NCBI RefSeq assembly: GCF_019977235.1
Contig: NZ_AP024646.1
Coordinates: 4,898,001 to 4,962,000 of the forward strand
Length of the DNA stretch: 64,000 nt
From: Arthrobacter sp. StoSoilB5
GTDB taxonomy: Bacteria; Actinomycetota; Actinomycetes; Actinomycetales; Micrococcaceae
Direction of reading: 5' to 3'
A program made the translations under genes and the position numbers. Shown here piece after piece: positions 34,592 to 43,078 of this stretch (its first letter is position 1; every line of letters begins with the position of its first letter). The notes beneath the pieces were generated by a model that was not told the origin of the DNA, made no database searches, and was given only the letters and a program-made list of their open reading frames with translations.

Positions 34592-36469
34592 ATGACAGCT
34601 TTTTCTTCCATGCGCCCACCGGCTTTTGTGCATTCAGCTTTTGTGCGTTCAGTTCGGACGGGTTTGCACATCCTTCTTGCCATTCTCCTGTGCGCCGCTG
34701 TGGCAATCGCAGTCCCGCTTCCCCGCGCTACGGCCGCAGGGCCAAGCGTGCCGCTTCCCACTGTGGTCACGCGGACATCGCCAGCCACGGTGGGTCCCGG
34801 GAGTGTTATCTCCTTGTCCTTCACACTGAGCGGTCCGGCGAAGGAAGTTGGTTTCACTTACGTCAATGAGGACACCTTGGAGCAGGCGACCCTGTACGGA
34901 CCTACCAGCCAGCTGCCTGGGCCCTACAGCGCGCAAGCCAAAGTGCCGGTGGACGGGAGCGCCTTCCAGCGAACCGGGCGCTACAAACTCCTCAGCGTCA
35001 ACATCATGCTCCCCTTGGGCCAGGGGGTTGTCCGCTACGGCCGCGACGGCAACATTCTCTTCCTCTCGCAAGGACTGGAAGCACCAACGCAGCGGCCGGG
35101 AGCCTTGGACGGCGTCGACTTCGCCGTCAACAATCCCAACTTCCCGCTGGTGGACAATCCAAACGTCAAGCCGCCAACCATCACAGGCGTGGCACGCTAC
35201 GACCAAGTGCTGACCACGGACAATGGCTCTTGGACACAAACGCCCACGGGCTTCGCCTACCAGTGGTTGCGCAACGGCCAGCCGATCCCTGGAGCCACGC
35301 TCAACAATTACCGCATCGCAGAAGCAGACCTGGACCAGACGCTGTCCGTACGGGTCACGGCCACGCGGGCAGGCTACCGGGCTGTGTCGGCATCATCGCT
35401 CCCGCTGACCCCCACGTCACCCATCACAGCAACCGCTCCCACGCTCCAAGGCAAGCTGATCGTCGGCCAGAAGCTCACCGGCGTCTTCAACGAGGCCAGC
35501 GTCTCCAGTGGGACAGTCGGCGGGCCCGTCAGCGTCAGGTACGAATGGGTGCGCAACGGTACCGTGATCGGCGGAGCCACTACCAAGACTTACACCCTGC
35601 AGGCAGCGGACCGTGGCGCCGTCGTTGGTTTCCGAGCAGTAGTCCAAGCAGGCAATCCGGTGGCGGCCACGCGGCCGTTTACGGTTTTCGGCCGCACCGT
35701 GGTTCGGAACAAACCGCACACAGCAGGTTTCGACGCCGGGGCCTCCATGGACCTGTTCGCGCGGAATACTGCGGCGAACCTGCTGCTGTACCCCACTGAC
35801 GGCGCGGGCCATTGGCAAGCTCCGCGGACCATCGGCTTCGGTTGGGACGTGTTCGATATCGTCTTCAACGCGGGCGACTTTGACGGAGACGGTTTCAATG
35901 ACGTCATCGCCCGCGACCACGATGGATCGCTGTTCCTGTACCCAGGCAACGGAACCGGCGGCTGGTTTGCACGCAAGCAGATCGGCTGGGGCTGGGACGT
36001 TTTCGACTCGGTCATTGCTGCCGGCGATTTCTCCGGGGACGGCATCAACGACGTCCTTGCCCGCACCCCGTCAGGCGCCTTGGTGCTCTACCCTGGCAAC
36101 GGGACGGGCGGCTTCAGATCCCCCGGCGCCGTCGGCCAAGGCTGGGATGCCCTCAGCCAGGTCTTCTCGCCCGGCGACTTCGACGGCGACGGCAACCCTG
36201 ACGTCCTGGGCCGCGACGGCACTGGAAACCTGCGGCTCTACGGCGGCAACGGCAACGGCGGATGGACGACTGCCCGGTCCATTGGGACTGGCTGGAACGT
36301 CATGTCCCGCATTGGTGGGGCTGGCGACTTCAACGGCGACGGCTTCAACGACGTTTGGGCCATCGACGCCGCAGGCCAACTGAACATGTACTACGGCAGC
36401 GGCATCGGCGGATGGAAAGGCGCCGGGGTTGTTGGCTGGGGCTGGGGCGGTTTCACGGCGGTTTTCTAA
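34592..36469 (+). CDS. Secreted FG-GAP/VCBS-repeat protein with Ig-like domains, cluster member 3
   Basis: A 625-residue protein, the largest member. Signal peptide (about residues 25-50), an N-terminal beta domain shared with member 4 (TSPATVGPGSVISLSFTLSG), then two Ig-like modules with YQWLRNGQPIPGAT and YEWVRNGTVIGGATTKTY. After the linker there are four calcium loops (NAGDFDGDGFND to GAGDFNGDGFND) and the GWGWGGFTAVF end. GGGGGAT precedes the ATG at 34592, 15 bases after member 2. No sortase signal, so it should be released or held by the repeats. Confidence 0.8.
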   Translation: MTAFSSMRPPAFVHSAFVRSVRTGLHILLAILLCAAVAIAVPLPRATAAGPSVPLPTVVTRTSPATVGPGSVISLSFTLSGPAKEVGFTYVNEDTLEQATLYGPTSQLPGPYSAQAKVPVDGSAFQRTGRYKLLSVNIMLPLGQGVVRYGRDGNILFLSQGLEAPTQRPGALDGVDFAVNNPNFPLVDNPNVKPPTITGVARYDQVLTTDNGSWTQTPTGFAYQWLRNGQPIPGATLNNYRIAEADLDQTLSVRVTATRAGYRAVSASSLPLTPTSPITATAPTLQGKLIVGQKLTGVFNEASVSSGTVGGPVSVRYEWVRNGTVIGGATTKTYTLQAADRGAVVGFRAVVQAGNPVAATRPFTVFGRTVVRNKPHTAGFDAGASMDLFARNTAANLLLYPTDGAGHWQAPRTIGFGWDVFDIVFNAGDFDGDGFNDVIARDHDGSLFLYPGNGTGGWFARKQIGWGWDVFDSVIAAGDFSGDGINDVLARTPSGALVLYPGNGTGGFRSPGAVGQGWDALSQVFSPGDFDGDGNPDVLGRDGTGNLRLYGGNGNGGWTTARSIGTGWNVMSRIGGAGDFNGDGFNDVWAIDAAGQLNMYYGSGIGGWKGAGVVGWGWGGFTAVF

Positions 36470-36611
36470 GCCGATTTCGGTTGCGTTTTGGGTTTGACTT
36501 GTCTTTCCCGTGAACTTTTGCCAGCAAATTCCCAGACTGTCGCTCCCCCCATGTACTCTCAAGTCACTTACACGCGCCGGCCATCTGGGACCGGCCTGAT
36601 TTGGGGGAACC

Positions 36612-37895
36612 ATGGGGAGCATTCCTCTGCGCCGCGTGCGCAGTTGGCTGGCCGCATTTGTGGGCAGCGTTATTTTGGTCGGCGGACTGGGTTTGGCACC
36701 CGCAGCGCATGCCGATGACACCTTCGCACCGGTACCTGTAGCGGTCTCCACGACGCCAGACGCGATCGGCGCCGGGGGGCAGGCAACATCACGCGTTACA
36801 TTCCAGGCTTCAGGTCCGATTACCGACGTCTACGTCCTGTTCCGGAATACAGCAACGGGCAAGCTCCACACGACGATGACGCAGGGCTCGTACAGCGCCG
36901 CAGATTCGACGTACTCGTTCGACGTCTTCTTTGCACAGGGAACTCCGCCGGGAACCTACCTTGCCCAGTACATGCAGATTCAAACTGCAGCTGGTCACGA
37001 GCTCGGTTACTGGCGCGATGGTTCCTTGATCCACAACCCCGGCAACCTCCCCGCGTCCGGAACCGCCGCTGTGGCCTTGGACGCCTTGGACTTCAACTAC
37101 GTGACTCCCGTAGACATCGATCGTCCCCACACGTCCGGCTTCTACCGCACCGAGTACTGGGATTCGTACACGATGAGCCTGTATGTCCGGGATTCCTGGG
37201 GCCGCCTCGGCTTGTTCCCCACCGGTGGAAATGGCACGTGGCAGCAGGCATATGAAGTCGGCTCGGGATGGAACATCTTCAACACGATGTTCGCTGCCGG
37301 CGACTTCAACAACGACGGCGAGAATGACGTGATCGCCCGTGACAGCTCCGGCTCGCTCTTCCTCTACCCGGCTGGCTGGCATGGCGGTTGGTTCCCGAGA
37401 CAGCAGATCGGTTGGGGCTGGGGGATCTTCAGCACCATCTTCGCTGCGGGCGACTTTAGTGGAGACGGCAACAACGACCTCCTTGCCCGTAAGTCTTCCG
37501 GCGAGCTCATGCTGTACCCGGGCAACGGCCAAGGCGGCTTCCTTGCTGCCTCGACGATCGGCTGGGGATGGGGCGGCATGACTTCCGTGTTCTCCCCCGG
37601 TGATTTCGACGGCGACCACAAGCCTGATGTCCTGGCCCGTGACGGCGCCGGAAACCTGGTCTTCTATGGTGGCAATGGCCATGGCGGCTGGACCACCAGC
37701 CGTGTGATCGGCCAGGGCTGGAACGCCATCACCAAGCTCGGCGGCGCCGGCGACTTCGACGGCGATGGCGCCAACGACGTCTGGGGCATCGACACTTCGG
37801 GTCAGATGCGCATGTACTACGGCAACGGCTCAGGCGGGTGGAAGGGCTCCGCCGTAGTTGGTTGGGGCTGGGGCGGCTTCAACGCTGTTTTCTAG
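36612..37895 (+). CDS. Secreted FG-GAP/VCBS-repeat protein, cluster member 4
   Basis: A 427-residue protein: signal peptide ending PAAHADD (about residue 35), an N-terminal beta domain homologous to member 3, a linker with RPHTSGFYRTEYW, and four calcium loops (AAGDFNNDGEND, AAGDFSGDGNND, SPGDFDGDHKPD, GAGDFDGDGAND). Ends GWGWGGFNAVF. It lies 142 bases after member 3, so it may have its own promoter. A hairpin terminator follows at 37911-37959. Confidence 0.82.
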   Translation: MGSIPLRRVRSWLAAFVGSVILVGGLGLAPAAHADDTFAPVPVAVSTTPDAIGAGGQATSRVTFQASGPITDVYVLFRNTATGKLHTTMTQGSYSAADSTYSFDVFFAQGTPPGTYLAQYMQIQTAAGHELGYWRDGSLIHNPGNLPASGTAAVALDALDFNYVTPVDIDRPHTSGFYRTEYWDSYTMSLYVRDSWGRLGLFPTGGNGTWQQAYEVGSGWNIFNTMFAAGDFNNDGENDVIARDSSGSLFLYPAGWHGGWFPRQQIGWGWGIFSTIFAAGDFSGDGNNDLLARKSSGELMLYPGNGQGGFLAASTIGWGWGGMTSVFSPGDFDGDHKPDVLARDGAGNLVFYGGNGHGGWTTSRVIGQGWNAITKLGGAGDFDGDGANDVWGIDTSGQMRMYYGNGSGGWKGSAVVGWGWGGFNAVF

Positions 37896-37910
37896 GGCTT
37901 CCCCCATCCC

Positions 37911-37959
37911 ACTGAAAGGGGCCCCGACCGGATTGATTCGGCGGGGTCCCTGCTTCAGT
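37911..37959 (+). terminator. Hairpin terminator after FG-GAP member 4
   Basis: A long imperfect stem pairs ACTGAA and the following GC-rich run (37911-37930) with 37939-37959, which ends in TTCAGT. Small bulges and two mismatches; the loop is about 8 bases. No long T-run. Confidence 0.6.
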
Positions 37960-38021
37960 ACCGCATGACCCTCACTACCGCCCGTTGGATCTCACCCAAC
38001 CCATCTCTCTTGGAGGACTTC

Positions 38022-39260
38022 TTGGAGCCTTGTACTCCTTCGCCCGACGTCGCGCCACGGCTGCGCCGCTTACTTTCAGTCCTGACCGCGTCACTGGTGG
38101 CGGGTCTTCTTGTGGCTCCGGCATTGCCGGCCGATGCTGCTGAACCTGCAATTGCCGCGCCAACCCGCTACGTTTACACCAACGGGACCCCCGTGCTGGG
38201 CGGCGACCCGACAGTTGGCGGCTTGATGAAGGTAGACATCTCGTCGACCTTTGCCTACGTCTTACCTGAGGGCGGCTCCCCAGCCGTTTCGTACTCCTGG
38301 ACGAGAGACGGAGCGGTGATTCCCGGCGCAACAAGTGCTACTTACCGTCCAACCGCTGCGGACCTCGGAAGGGTGATCGCGGCGAACGTCATCATCACCT
38401 ACGACGCCGACTCACAGCTGACTGTGGAAGCAGAAAACCCGCTGCGAGTGGCAGCAGCTGCACGCTCGCGTGGTTTCAATGGAGACGGCACGTTGGATCT
38501 CTTTGCCCGCGACTCGTCGGGCCGTTTGTTGCTGTATCCCACCGATGGACACGGCAATTGGCAGACCCCACAGGTCATCGGCTGGGGTTGGAACGGCTTC
38601 AACCTGCTGGTATCGCCCGGCGATTTCGACGGCGACGGCGCTGTCGATGTTTTGGCCCGTGATGGGCAAGGACGCCTCTTCCTCTACCAAGGCAACGGTT
38701 CTGGGGGGTGGAAGAAGGCTCTGCAGGTAGGCCAGGGTTGGCAAGGATTTAAGGAACTTCTGGCGCCCGGCGATTTCAACGGGGACGGCACAAACGACAT
38801 CCTCGCAAAGGACGCCGCAGGAAACCTATTCCTCTACCCGGGGAATGGAGTAGGCGGGTGGCTGACGCCGACGCGCATTGGACAGGGCTGGCAGGGCTTG
38901 GAGTCGGCTGGCGCCGGACACTTCCTCGGCAACCATGACCTCGTGGTCCTGTCACGGGACTGGACAGGTTATCTCATGGTACGCACTGGGCATCGCAACG
39001 GCTGGTTTGAGGATTATGGCGCGCCTGGAAGCTACGCAGGAAGCATAGGCTGGGGATGGGAGACGGTTTCTCGTTTTGGGGTTGCCGGTGACTTCAACGG
39101 GGACGGAGACTCCGATGTCTACGGAATCGACAACGCCGGCCGACTAACGATGTATCTGGGCGACACCTCGGGTATACGGTACTTCGGCATCTACGGCTAT
39201 CGGTGGAAGGGTTCCCCTGTCGTCGGCTGGGGCTGGGGTAACTTCACCGCCGTCTTCTAG
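38022..39260 (+). CDS. Secreted FG-GAP/VCBS-repeat protein, cluster member 5
   Basis: About 412 residues from a TTG at 38022, chosen because GGAGG lies 5 bases upstream and the signal peptide then starts normally (RLLSVLTASLVAGLLVAP, cut near PADAAEP). An upstream ATG at 37965 has no ribosome site. One Ig-like module (YSWTRDGAVIPGATSATY), then calcium loops FNGDGTLD, SPGDFDGDGAVD, APGDFNGDGTND, a decayed one (GAGHFLGNHDLV) and VAGDFNGDGDSD. Ends GWGNFTAVF. It is the most divergent member. Confidence 0.78.
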   Translation: MEPCTPSPDVAPRLRRLLSVLTASLVAGLLVAPALPADAAEPAIAAPTRYVYTNGTPVLGGDPTVGGLMKVDISSTFAYVLPEGGSPAVSYSWTRDGAVIPGATSATYRPTAADLGRVIAANVIITYDADSQLTVEAENPLRVAAAARSRGFNGDGTLDLFARDSSGRLLLYPTDGHGNWQTPQVIGWGWNGFNLLVSPGDFDGDGAVDVLARDGQGRLFLYQGNGSGGWKKALQVGQGWQGFKELLAPGDFNGDGTNDILAKDAAGNLFLYPGNGVGGWLTPTRIGQGWQGLESAGAGHFLGNHDLVVLSRDWTGYLMVRTGHRNGWFEDYGAPGSYAGSIGWGWETVSRFGVAGDFNGDGDSDVYGIDNAGRLTMYLGDTSGIRYFGIYGYRWKGSPVVGWGWGNFTAVF

Positions 39261-39262
39261 GC

Positions 39263-40567
39263 CTACGCCACGCTCTTGATCTTCACCACGAACACGGCGC
39301 CCAGCAATCCGATGACCGCGGCGGCTACGTACAGCGAGACGTAGCCACCCAAATACGTGACGAACGGGAAAGCGATGAGCGGGGCGATGACTTGCGGGAG
39401 CGAGTTTGCCACATTGATCACGCCCAGGTCCCTGCCACGGTCCAGTGCCGTCGGCAGGACCTGGGTGATCAGTGCGAAGTCCACGGCAAGGTAGGCTCCA
39501 AAACCGAGGCCCAGGACCAGTGCCCCTGTGATGGCACCGGCCCACGTCGGCGCAAACCCGAGAATCAATGACGCTATAGCGATGATCACGGACGACGCGA
39601 TCACCAAAGGCTTCCGCTTGCCCATCCGGTCACTCAATGTTCCGCCGATCACGCTGGTGATAATCACCATGACCGCATACAGGCCGGTCAGGATGAGGAC
39701 ACCGAAGGCAGGTTCGATGCCCTCGGTTTCCTTCACATGCACGGCATCGCTGAGGAAGAACAGCAGATAGAGCGTGACCATGTGGTTCCCGATGTTCACC
39801 AACAGTCGCGTCAGCCAAGCCCATGCGAAATCCGGGTACCGCGTTGGCGAAACCCAAAAGCCCTGGAAAAATCGGACAAGACTGAAGGGTGGGCGCGCCT
39901 GAGGTGGAAGCGGCTGGTCGTCATTCTTGAACAGATAAAGCACGACGCCGGCCAGCAGCGCTGCTGCACACACCAGGTAGCCAGAAGCAAAGTTTCCGGC
40001 CATGACGGCGGCAATCACCGCGCCTGCCAGGATGCCAACGGTCTGTCCCATGGCTGCCAAGCCACCCACGGTGCCGCGTTGCGGCACTGGAACCCGGTCT
40101 GGAATCGCGGCCGTAATGGCTGCGTAAGCGCCGTTGCATCCGGCTTGCACCAAGCACCACAGCACCGTCATAACGGCAACGTTGGGCGCTCCTGCCAGTC
40201 CCACGAGCCCCACTGCCCCGAGGATGGCTCCCACGAGGACCCACGGAACGCGACGTCCGAAGCGTGAGACGGTCCGGTCGCTGAATGCGCCAAACAAGGG
40301 GTTGGCCACCAAAGAAACAGCAGCGCCGCAGCCTGTGACCAAAGCGAGGATCGCTTCCTTTTGTCCCTCATCGAAGTGAGCCGCCTGTTGGCCCAACAAC
40401 ACCTGGATGGGGCCGAAGAACGCCGCGTTGATACCCACGTTGATGAGTACGACGCCCGTAATCCATAGCGTACGGACGCGGTCCAGTGGCTCAACGAGAG
40501 CGGTGGCCGTGCCGCCGCGGAGAGCGGCGGGATCCGGCACAGGACCGGGCAGGTCGGACAGGCTCAT
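39263..40567 (-). CDS. MFS transporter, sugar or glycoside type
   Basis: A 434-residue protein with twelve predicted helices. NPLFGAFSDRTVSRFGRRVPWVLVG is the loop 2-3 motif and resembles the GPH/SLC45-like sugar cation symporters. Transport substrate cannot be set. It is convergent on FG-GAP member 5 with only a 2-base gap, and divergent from the RraA gene. GGGGGAAC precedes the ATG. Confidence 0.8.
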   Translation of the reverse strand: MSLSDLPGPVPDPAALRGGTATALVEPLDRVRTLWITGVVLINVGINAAFFGPIQVLLGQQAAHFDEGQKEAILALVTGCGAAVSLVANPLFGAFSDRTVSRFGRRVPWVLVGAILGAVGLVGLAGAPNVAVMTVLWCLVQAGCNGAYAAITAAIPDRVPVPQRGTVGGLAAMGQTVGILAGAVIAAVMAGNFASGYLVCAAALLAGVVLYLFKNDDQPLPPQARPPFSLVRFFQGFWVSPTRYPDFAWAWLTRLLVNIGNHMVTLYLLFFLSDAVHVKETEGIEPAFGVLILTGLYAVMVIITSVIGGTLSDRMGKRKPLVIASSVIIAIASLILGFAPTWAGAITGALVLGLGFGAYLAVDFALITQVLPTALDRGRDLGVINVANSLPQVIAPLIAFPFVTYLGGYVSLYVAAAVIGLLGAVFVVKIKSVA

Positions 40568-40726
40568 GGCAGGTTCCCCCTAGTTTTCAACGTCTTGATT
40601 CAGACTAACGCGCGTGAAGGGTCTGGAACCTAAGTTCACGTCAGTTATCCACATAGCCCACAACGCGCCATGCCGCTCACCCCGCGCACGCGTTAGTGTG
40701 GCCTCAAACGTTTGGAGGAGAAGGAC

Positions 40727-41200
40727 ATGAGCGAGCAGATTAATACGCCCGATCTCTATGACGACCGGGGTGAGGAATTGGAATCCGTTGCAGTCCAATT
40801 CCAGAACCTGGGCGGTCACACGCACTTCAGCGGACAGGTACGTACCATCAGGTGCTTCGAGGACAATGCGCTGGTAAAGACAGTCCTTGGAACGCCAGGC
40901 GAAGGAGCCGTTCTGGTGGTTGATGGTCAGGGATCACTCAGGACTGCCCTCATGGGGGACATGATTGCTGAAAGTGCCGTCGCAAACGGCTGGGCAGGGG
41001 TGATCATCAACGGTGCCATCAGGGATCGTGAAGCTCTTGCGCGGCTGCCGCTGGGCATCAAGGCGCTGGGCAGCAACCCGAAGAAGAGTGCCAAAACGGG
41101 TGTGGGCGAGGTTGATGTCCAGTTGGTGATTGATCGCGTGAGGATCCAACCCGGGGTAATGATCTACAGCGATCCGGATGGCATTCTCGTGGAACGCTGA
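40727..41200 (+). CDS. rraA: RraA-family protein (RNase E inhibitor-like or HMG/oxaloacetate aldolase-like)
   Basis: A 157-residue RraA protein. GEGAVLVVDGQGSLRTALMGDMIA, NGWAGVIINGAIRDREAL and the RKS-like KKSAKTGVGEVDVQL are family hallmarks; the Arg and Asp in GAIRDRE are the aldolase metal-site residues. Actinobacterial members are annotated as RraA but some act as 4-hydroxy-4-methyl-2-oxoglutarate aldolases, and RNase E regulation is unproven here. ATG at 40727 follows GGAGGAGAAGG. Probably a single-gene unit. Confidence 0.9.
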   Translation: MSEQINTPDLYDDRGEELESVAVQFQNLGGHTHFSGQVRTIRCFEDNALVKTVLGTPGEGAVLVVDGQGSLRTALMGDMIAESAVANGWAGVIINGAIRDREALARLPLGIKALGSNPKKSAKTGVGEVDVQLVIDRVRIQPGVMIYSDPDGILVER

Positions 41201-41269
41201 CCCCAGGGACTGGGCGACTTACGAGGGTTGTTCAAGAAACATTCTTCTTCCGGGAATCAAACAGGCATT

Positions 41270-41296
41270 AGGATAGTTACTGAAAGCAACTATCCT
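41270..41296. promoter_or_regulatory. Perfect 9-bp inverted repeat upstream of the DHA2 exporter
   Basis: AGGATAGTT (41270-41278) and AACTATCCT (41288-41296) are perfect complements around a 9-base spacer. It is 38-64 bases before the start codon, in promoter position. No regulator gene is adjacent, so the repressor acts in trans. Confidence 0.65.
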
Positions 41297-41333
41297 GCTT
41301 AAAATCCACTTTTCTGCCACCTCTGGAGAAGAT

Positions 41334-42986
41334 ATGTCCAAATCTGCGCCCCTCCGGGCCGCTGGCGAGGTCTTGACCCATCGTCAGACGCTCACCGTCA
41401 TGGTGGGACTCATGCTCGGCATGTTCCTGTCCTCACTGGACCAGACCATTGTGTCGACGTCCATCTACACCATCGCCAACGACCTCGACGGCCTGTCGCT
41501 CCAAGCCTGGGCCACCACCGCGTACCTCATCACATCCACTGTGAGTACGCCGCTCTACGGCAAGCTCAGTGACATCTTCGGACGCCGGCCGCTGTACCTG
41601 GCCGCCATCCTGATCTTCCTGGCCGGATCCCTCTATGCGGGATCTGTCCATTCGATGACCGAGCTTGCTATCGCCCGTGGCGTCCAGGGCCTAGGCGCAG
41701 GTGGCCTGTTGGCGCTGGCTTTGACCATCATTGGCGACATCGTTGCTTTGAAGGACCGCGCAAAGTACCAGGGCTACTTCATGTCCGTGTTCGGTATTTC
41801 GTCCGTCCTTGGTCCAGTCATCGGCGGCGCTTTTGCCGGCACATCGAGCATCCTTGGCTTCGACGGCTGGCGCTGGGTCTTCTTCATCAACCTTCCCATT
41901 GGCCTGGCCGCACTCACCGTGGTCTTCATGTTCCTGCACCTGCCTGCCCGGCACGTGAAGCAGAAGATCGACTATTGGGGCGCGGCGGCCATCACCCTGG
42001 CAATCGTTCCGCTCCTTCTTGTCGCCGAGCAGGGCAGGTCCTGGGGTTGGTCATCGGGCGGATCCTGGCTCTGCTACGGCCTTGGCGTCATCGGCATAGT
42101 GGCATTCCTGTTCGCCGAGATGCGGGCCGGGGACTATGCGCTGATCCCCTTGCGTCTCTTTAAGAACGCAACTTTCGGGTTGTCATCCCTGCTGAACTTC
42201 ATCATCGGCATCGGCATGTTCGGCGCCATCGCCATGCTGCCCATGTACTTGCAGCTGGTGAAGGGCCTCACCCCCACCGAAGCAGGTCTGATGATGATCA
42301 CCTTCACCGTGGGCATCCTGTTCGGTTCCATCAGCGCCGGGCGAACCATCTCGTCGTCGGGCGTTTACAGGATCTTCCCCATCCTTGGAACGGCAATCCT
42401 GACTGGCGCCGCGACCGTCATGGGCCTGGTGCTCGGCGTGGATACGGGCCTCTGGGTCCCCGGACTGATTGCCGTGTTCTTCGGCGTCGGCTTGGGCTTC
42501 TGCATGCAGCCGCTGACACTCGCCATGCAGGTCTCGGTGCCGCCCAAGGACATGGGCGTCGGAACCTCCACCGCGGCTTTCTTCCGTTCCATGGGTGGAG
42601 CCGTGGGCACGGCCGTGTTCATCTCCATGCTGTTCAGCCTGGCCGCGGACAAGATCGCCGATGGCATGAAGACCGCTGCATCCACCCCGGACTACCAGGC
42701 TGTCATGAAGGATCCGGCCGTGGCGGCAGATCCCGCGAATGCCAAGCTCTTCGATTTCTTCAAGAATGGCGCCACCAACGATTCGCTGAACGACACGAGC
42801 TGGCTGCACGCAGCCAACAGCACGCTCACGAGGCCCATCACCGAGGGCTTCGCCCAAGCAATTGATGCGGTCATGCTCACGGCAGCTGGCCTGATGCTGA
42901 TCGCATTCCTCATCAGCTTCGCGTTGCCCAACAAGAAGCTCATGGACCCGAAGGCTGCAGCCAAGGAATCCGTCCCGGCGCACTAG
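41334..42986 (+). CDS. DHA2-family multidrug exporter
   Basis: A 550-residue MFS protein with fourteen predicted helices. FLSSLDQTIVSTSIYTIANDL is the DHA2 helix 1 signature with the conserved Asp; GKLSDIFGRRPLYL is loop 2-3 and GPVIGGAFAG motif C, the antiporter motif. It exports drugs or metabolites against protons. An extracellular loop of about 60 residues lies before the last helix (ADKIADGMKTAAS region). A strong UUCG terminator follows. Confidence 0.87.
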   Translation: MSKSAPLRAAGEVLTHRQTLTVMVGLMLGMFLSSLDQTIVSTSIYTIANDLDGLSLQAWATTAYLITSTVSTPLYGKLSDIFGRRPLYLAAILIFLAGSLYAGSVHSMTELAIARGVQGLGAGGLLALALTIIGDIVALKDRAKYQGYFMSVFGISSVLGPVIGGAFAGTSSILGFDGWRWVFFINLPIGLAALTVVFMFLHLPARHVKQKIDYWGAAAITLAIVPLLLVAEQGRSWGWSSGGSWLCYGLGVIGIVAFLFAEMRAGDYALIPLRLFKNATFGLSSLLNFIIGIGMFGAIAMLPMYLQLVKGLTPTEAGLMMITFTVGILFGSISAGRTISSSGVYRIFPILGTAILTGAATVMGLVLGVDTGLWVPGLIAVFFGVGLGFCMQPLTLAMQVSVPPKDMGVGTSTAAFFRSMGGAVGTAVFISMLFSLAADKIADGMKTAASTPDYQAVMKDPAVAADPANAKLFDFFKNGATNDSLNDTSWLHAANSTLTRPITEGFAQAIDAVMLTAAGLMLIAFLISFALPNKKLMDPKAAAKESVPAH

Positions 42987-43030
42987 GCGGTACAGGCTCC
43001 TCCAAAACCAAAACCAAAACCAAAACCAGA

Positions 43031-43064
43031 ACGGCAGGCAGTCTTCGGACTGCCTGCCGTTTCT
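43031..43064 (+). terminator. Strong intrinsic terminator with UUCG loop
   Basis: ACGGCAGGCAGTC (43031-43043), loop TTCG, GACTGCCTGCCGT (43048-43060), then TTCTTT. Perfect 13-bp stem. Just before it, 43002-43027, the sequence AAAACC repeats about four times. It ends the DHA2 gene, and faces hutU. Confidence 0.88.
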
Positions 43065-43078
43065 TTGGGGATTGGAAG

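Noticed and set aside
43002..43027. AAAACC repeats as a functional element
   Set aside because: A short simple-sequence run just before a terminator; most likely slippage, with no further support.
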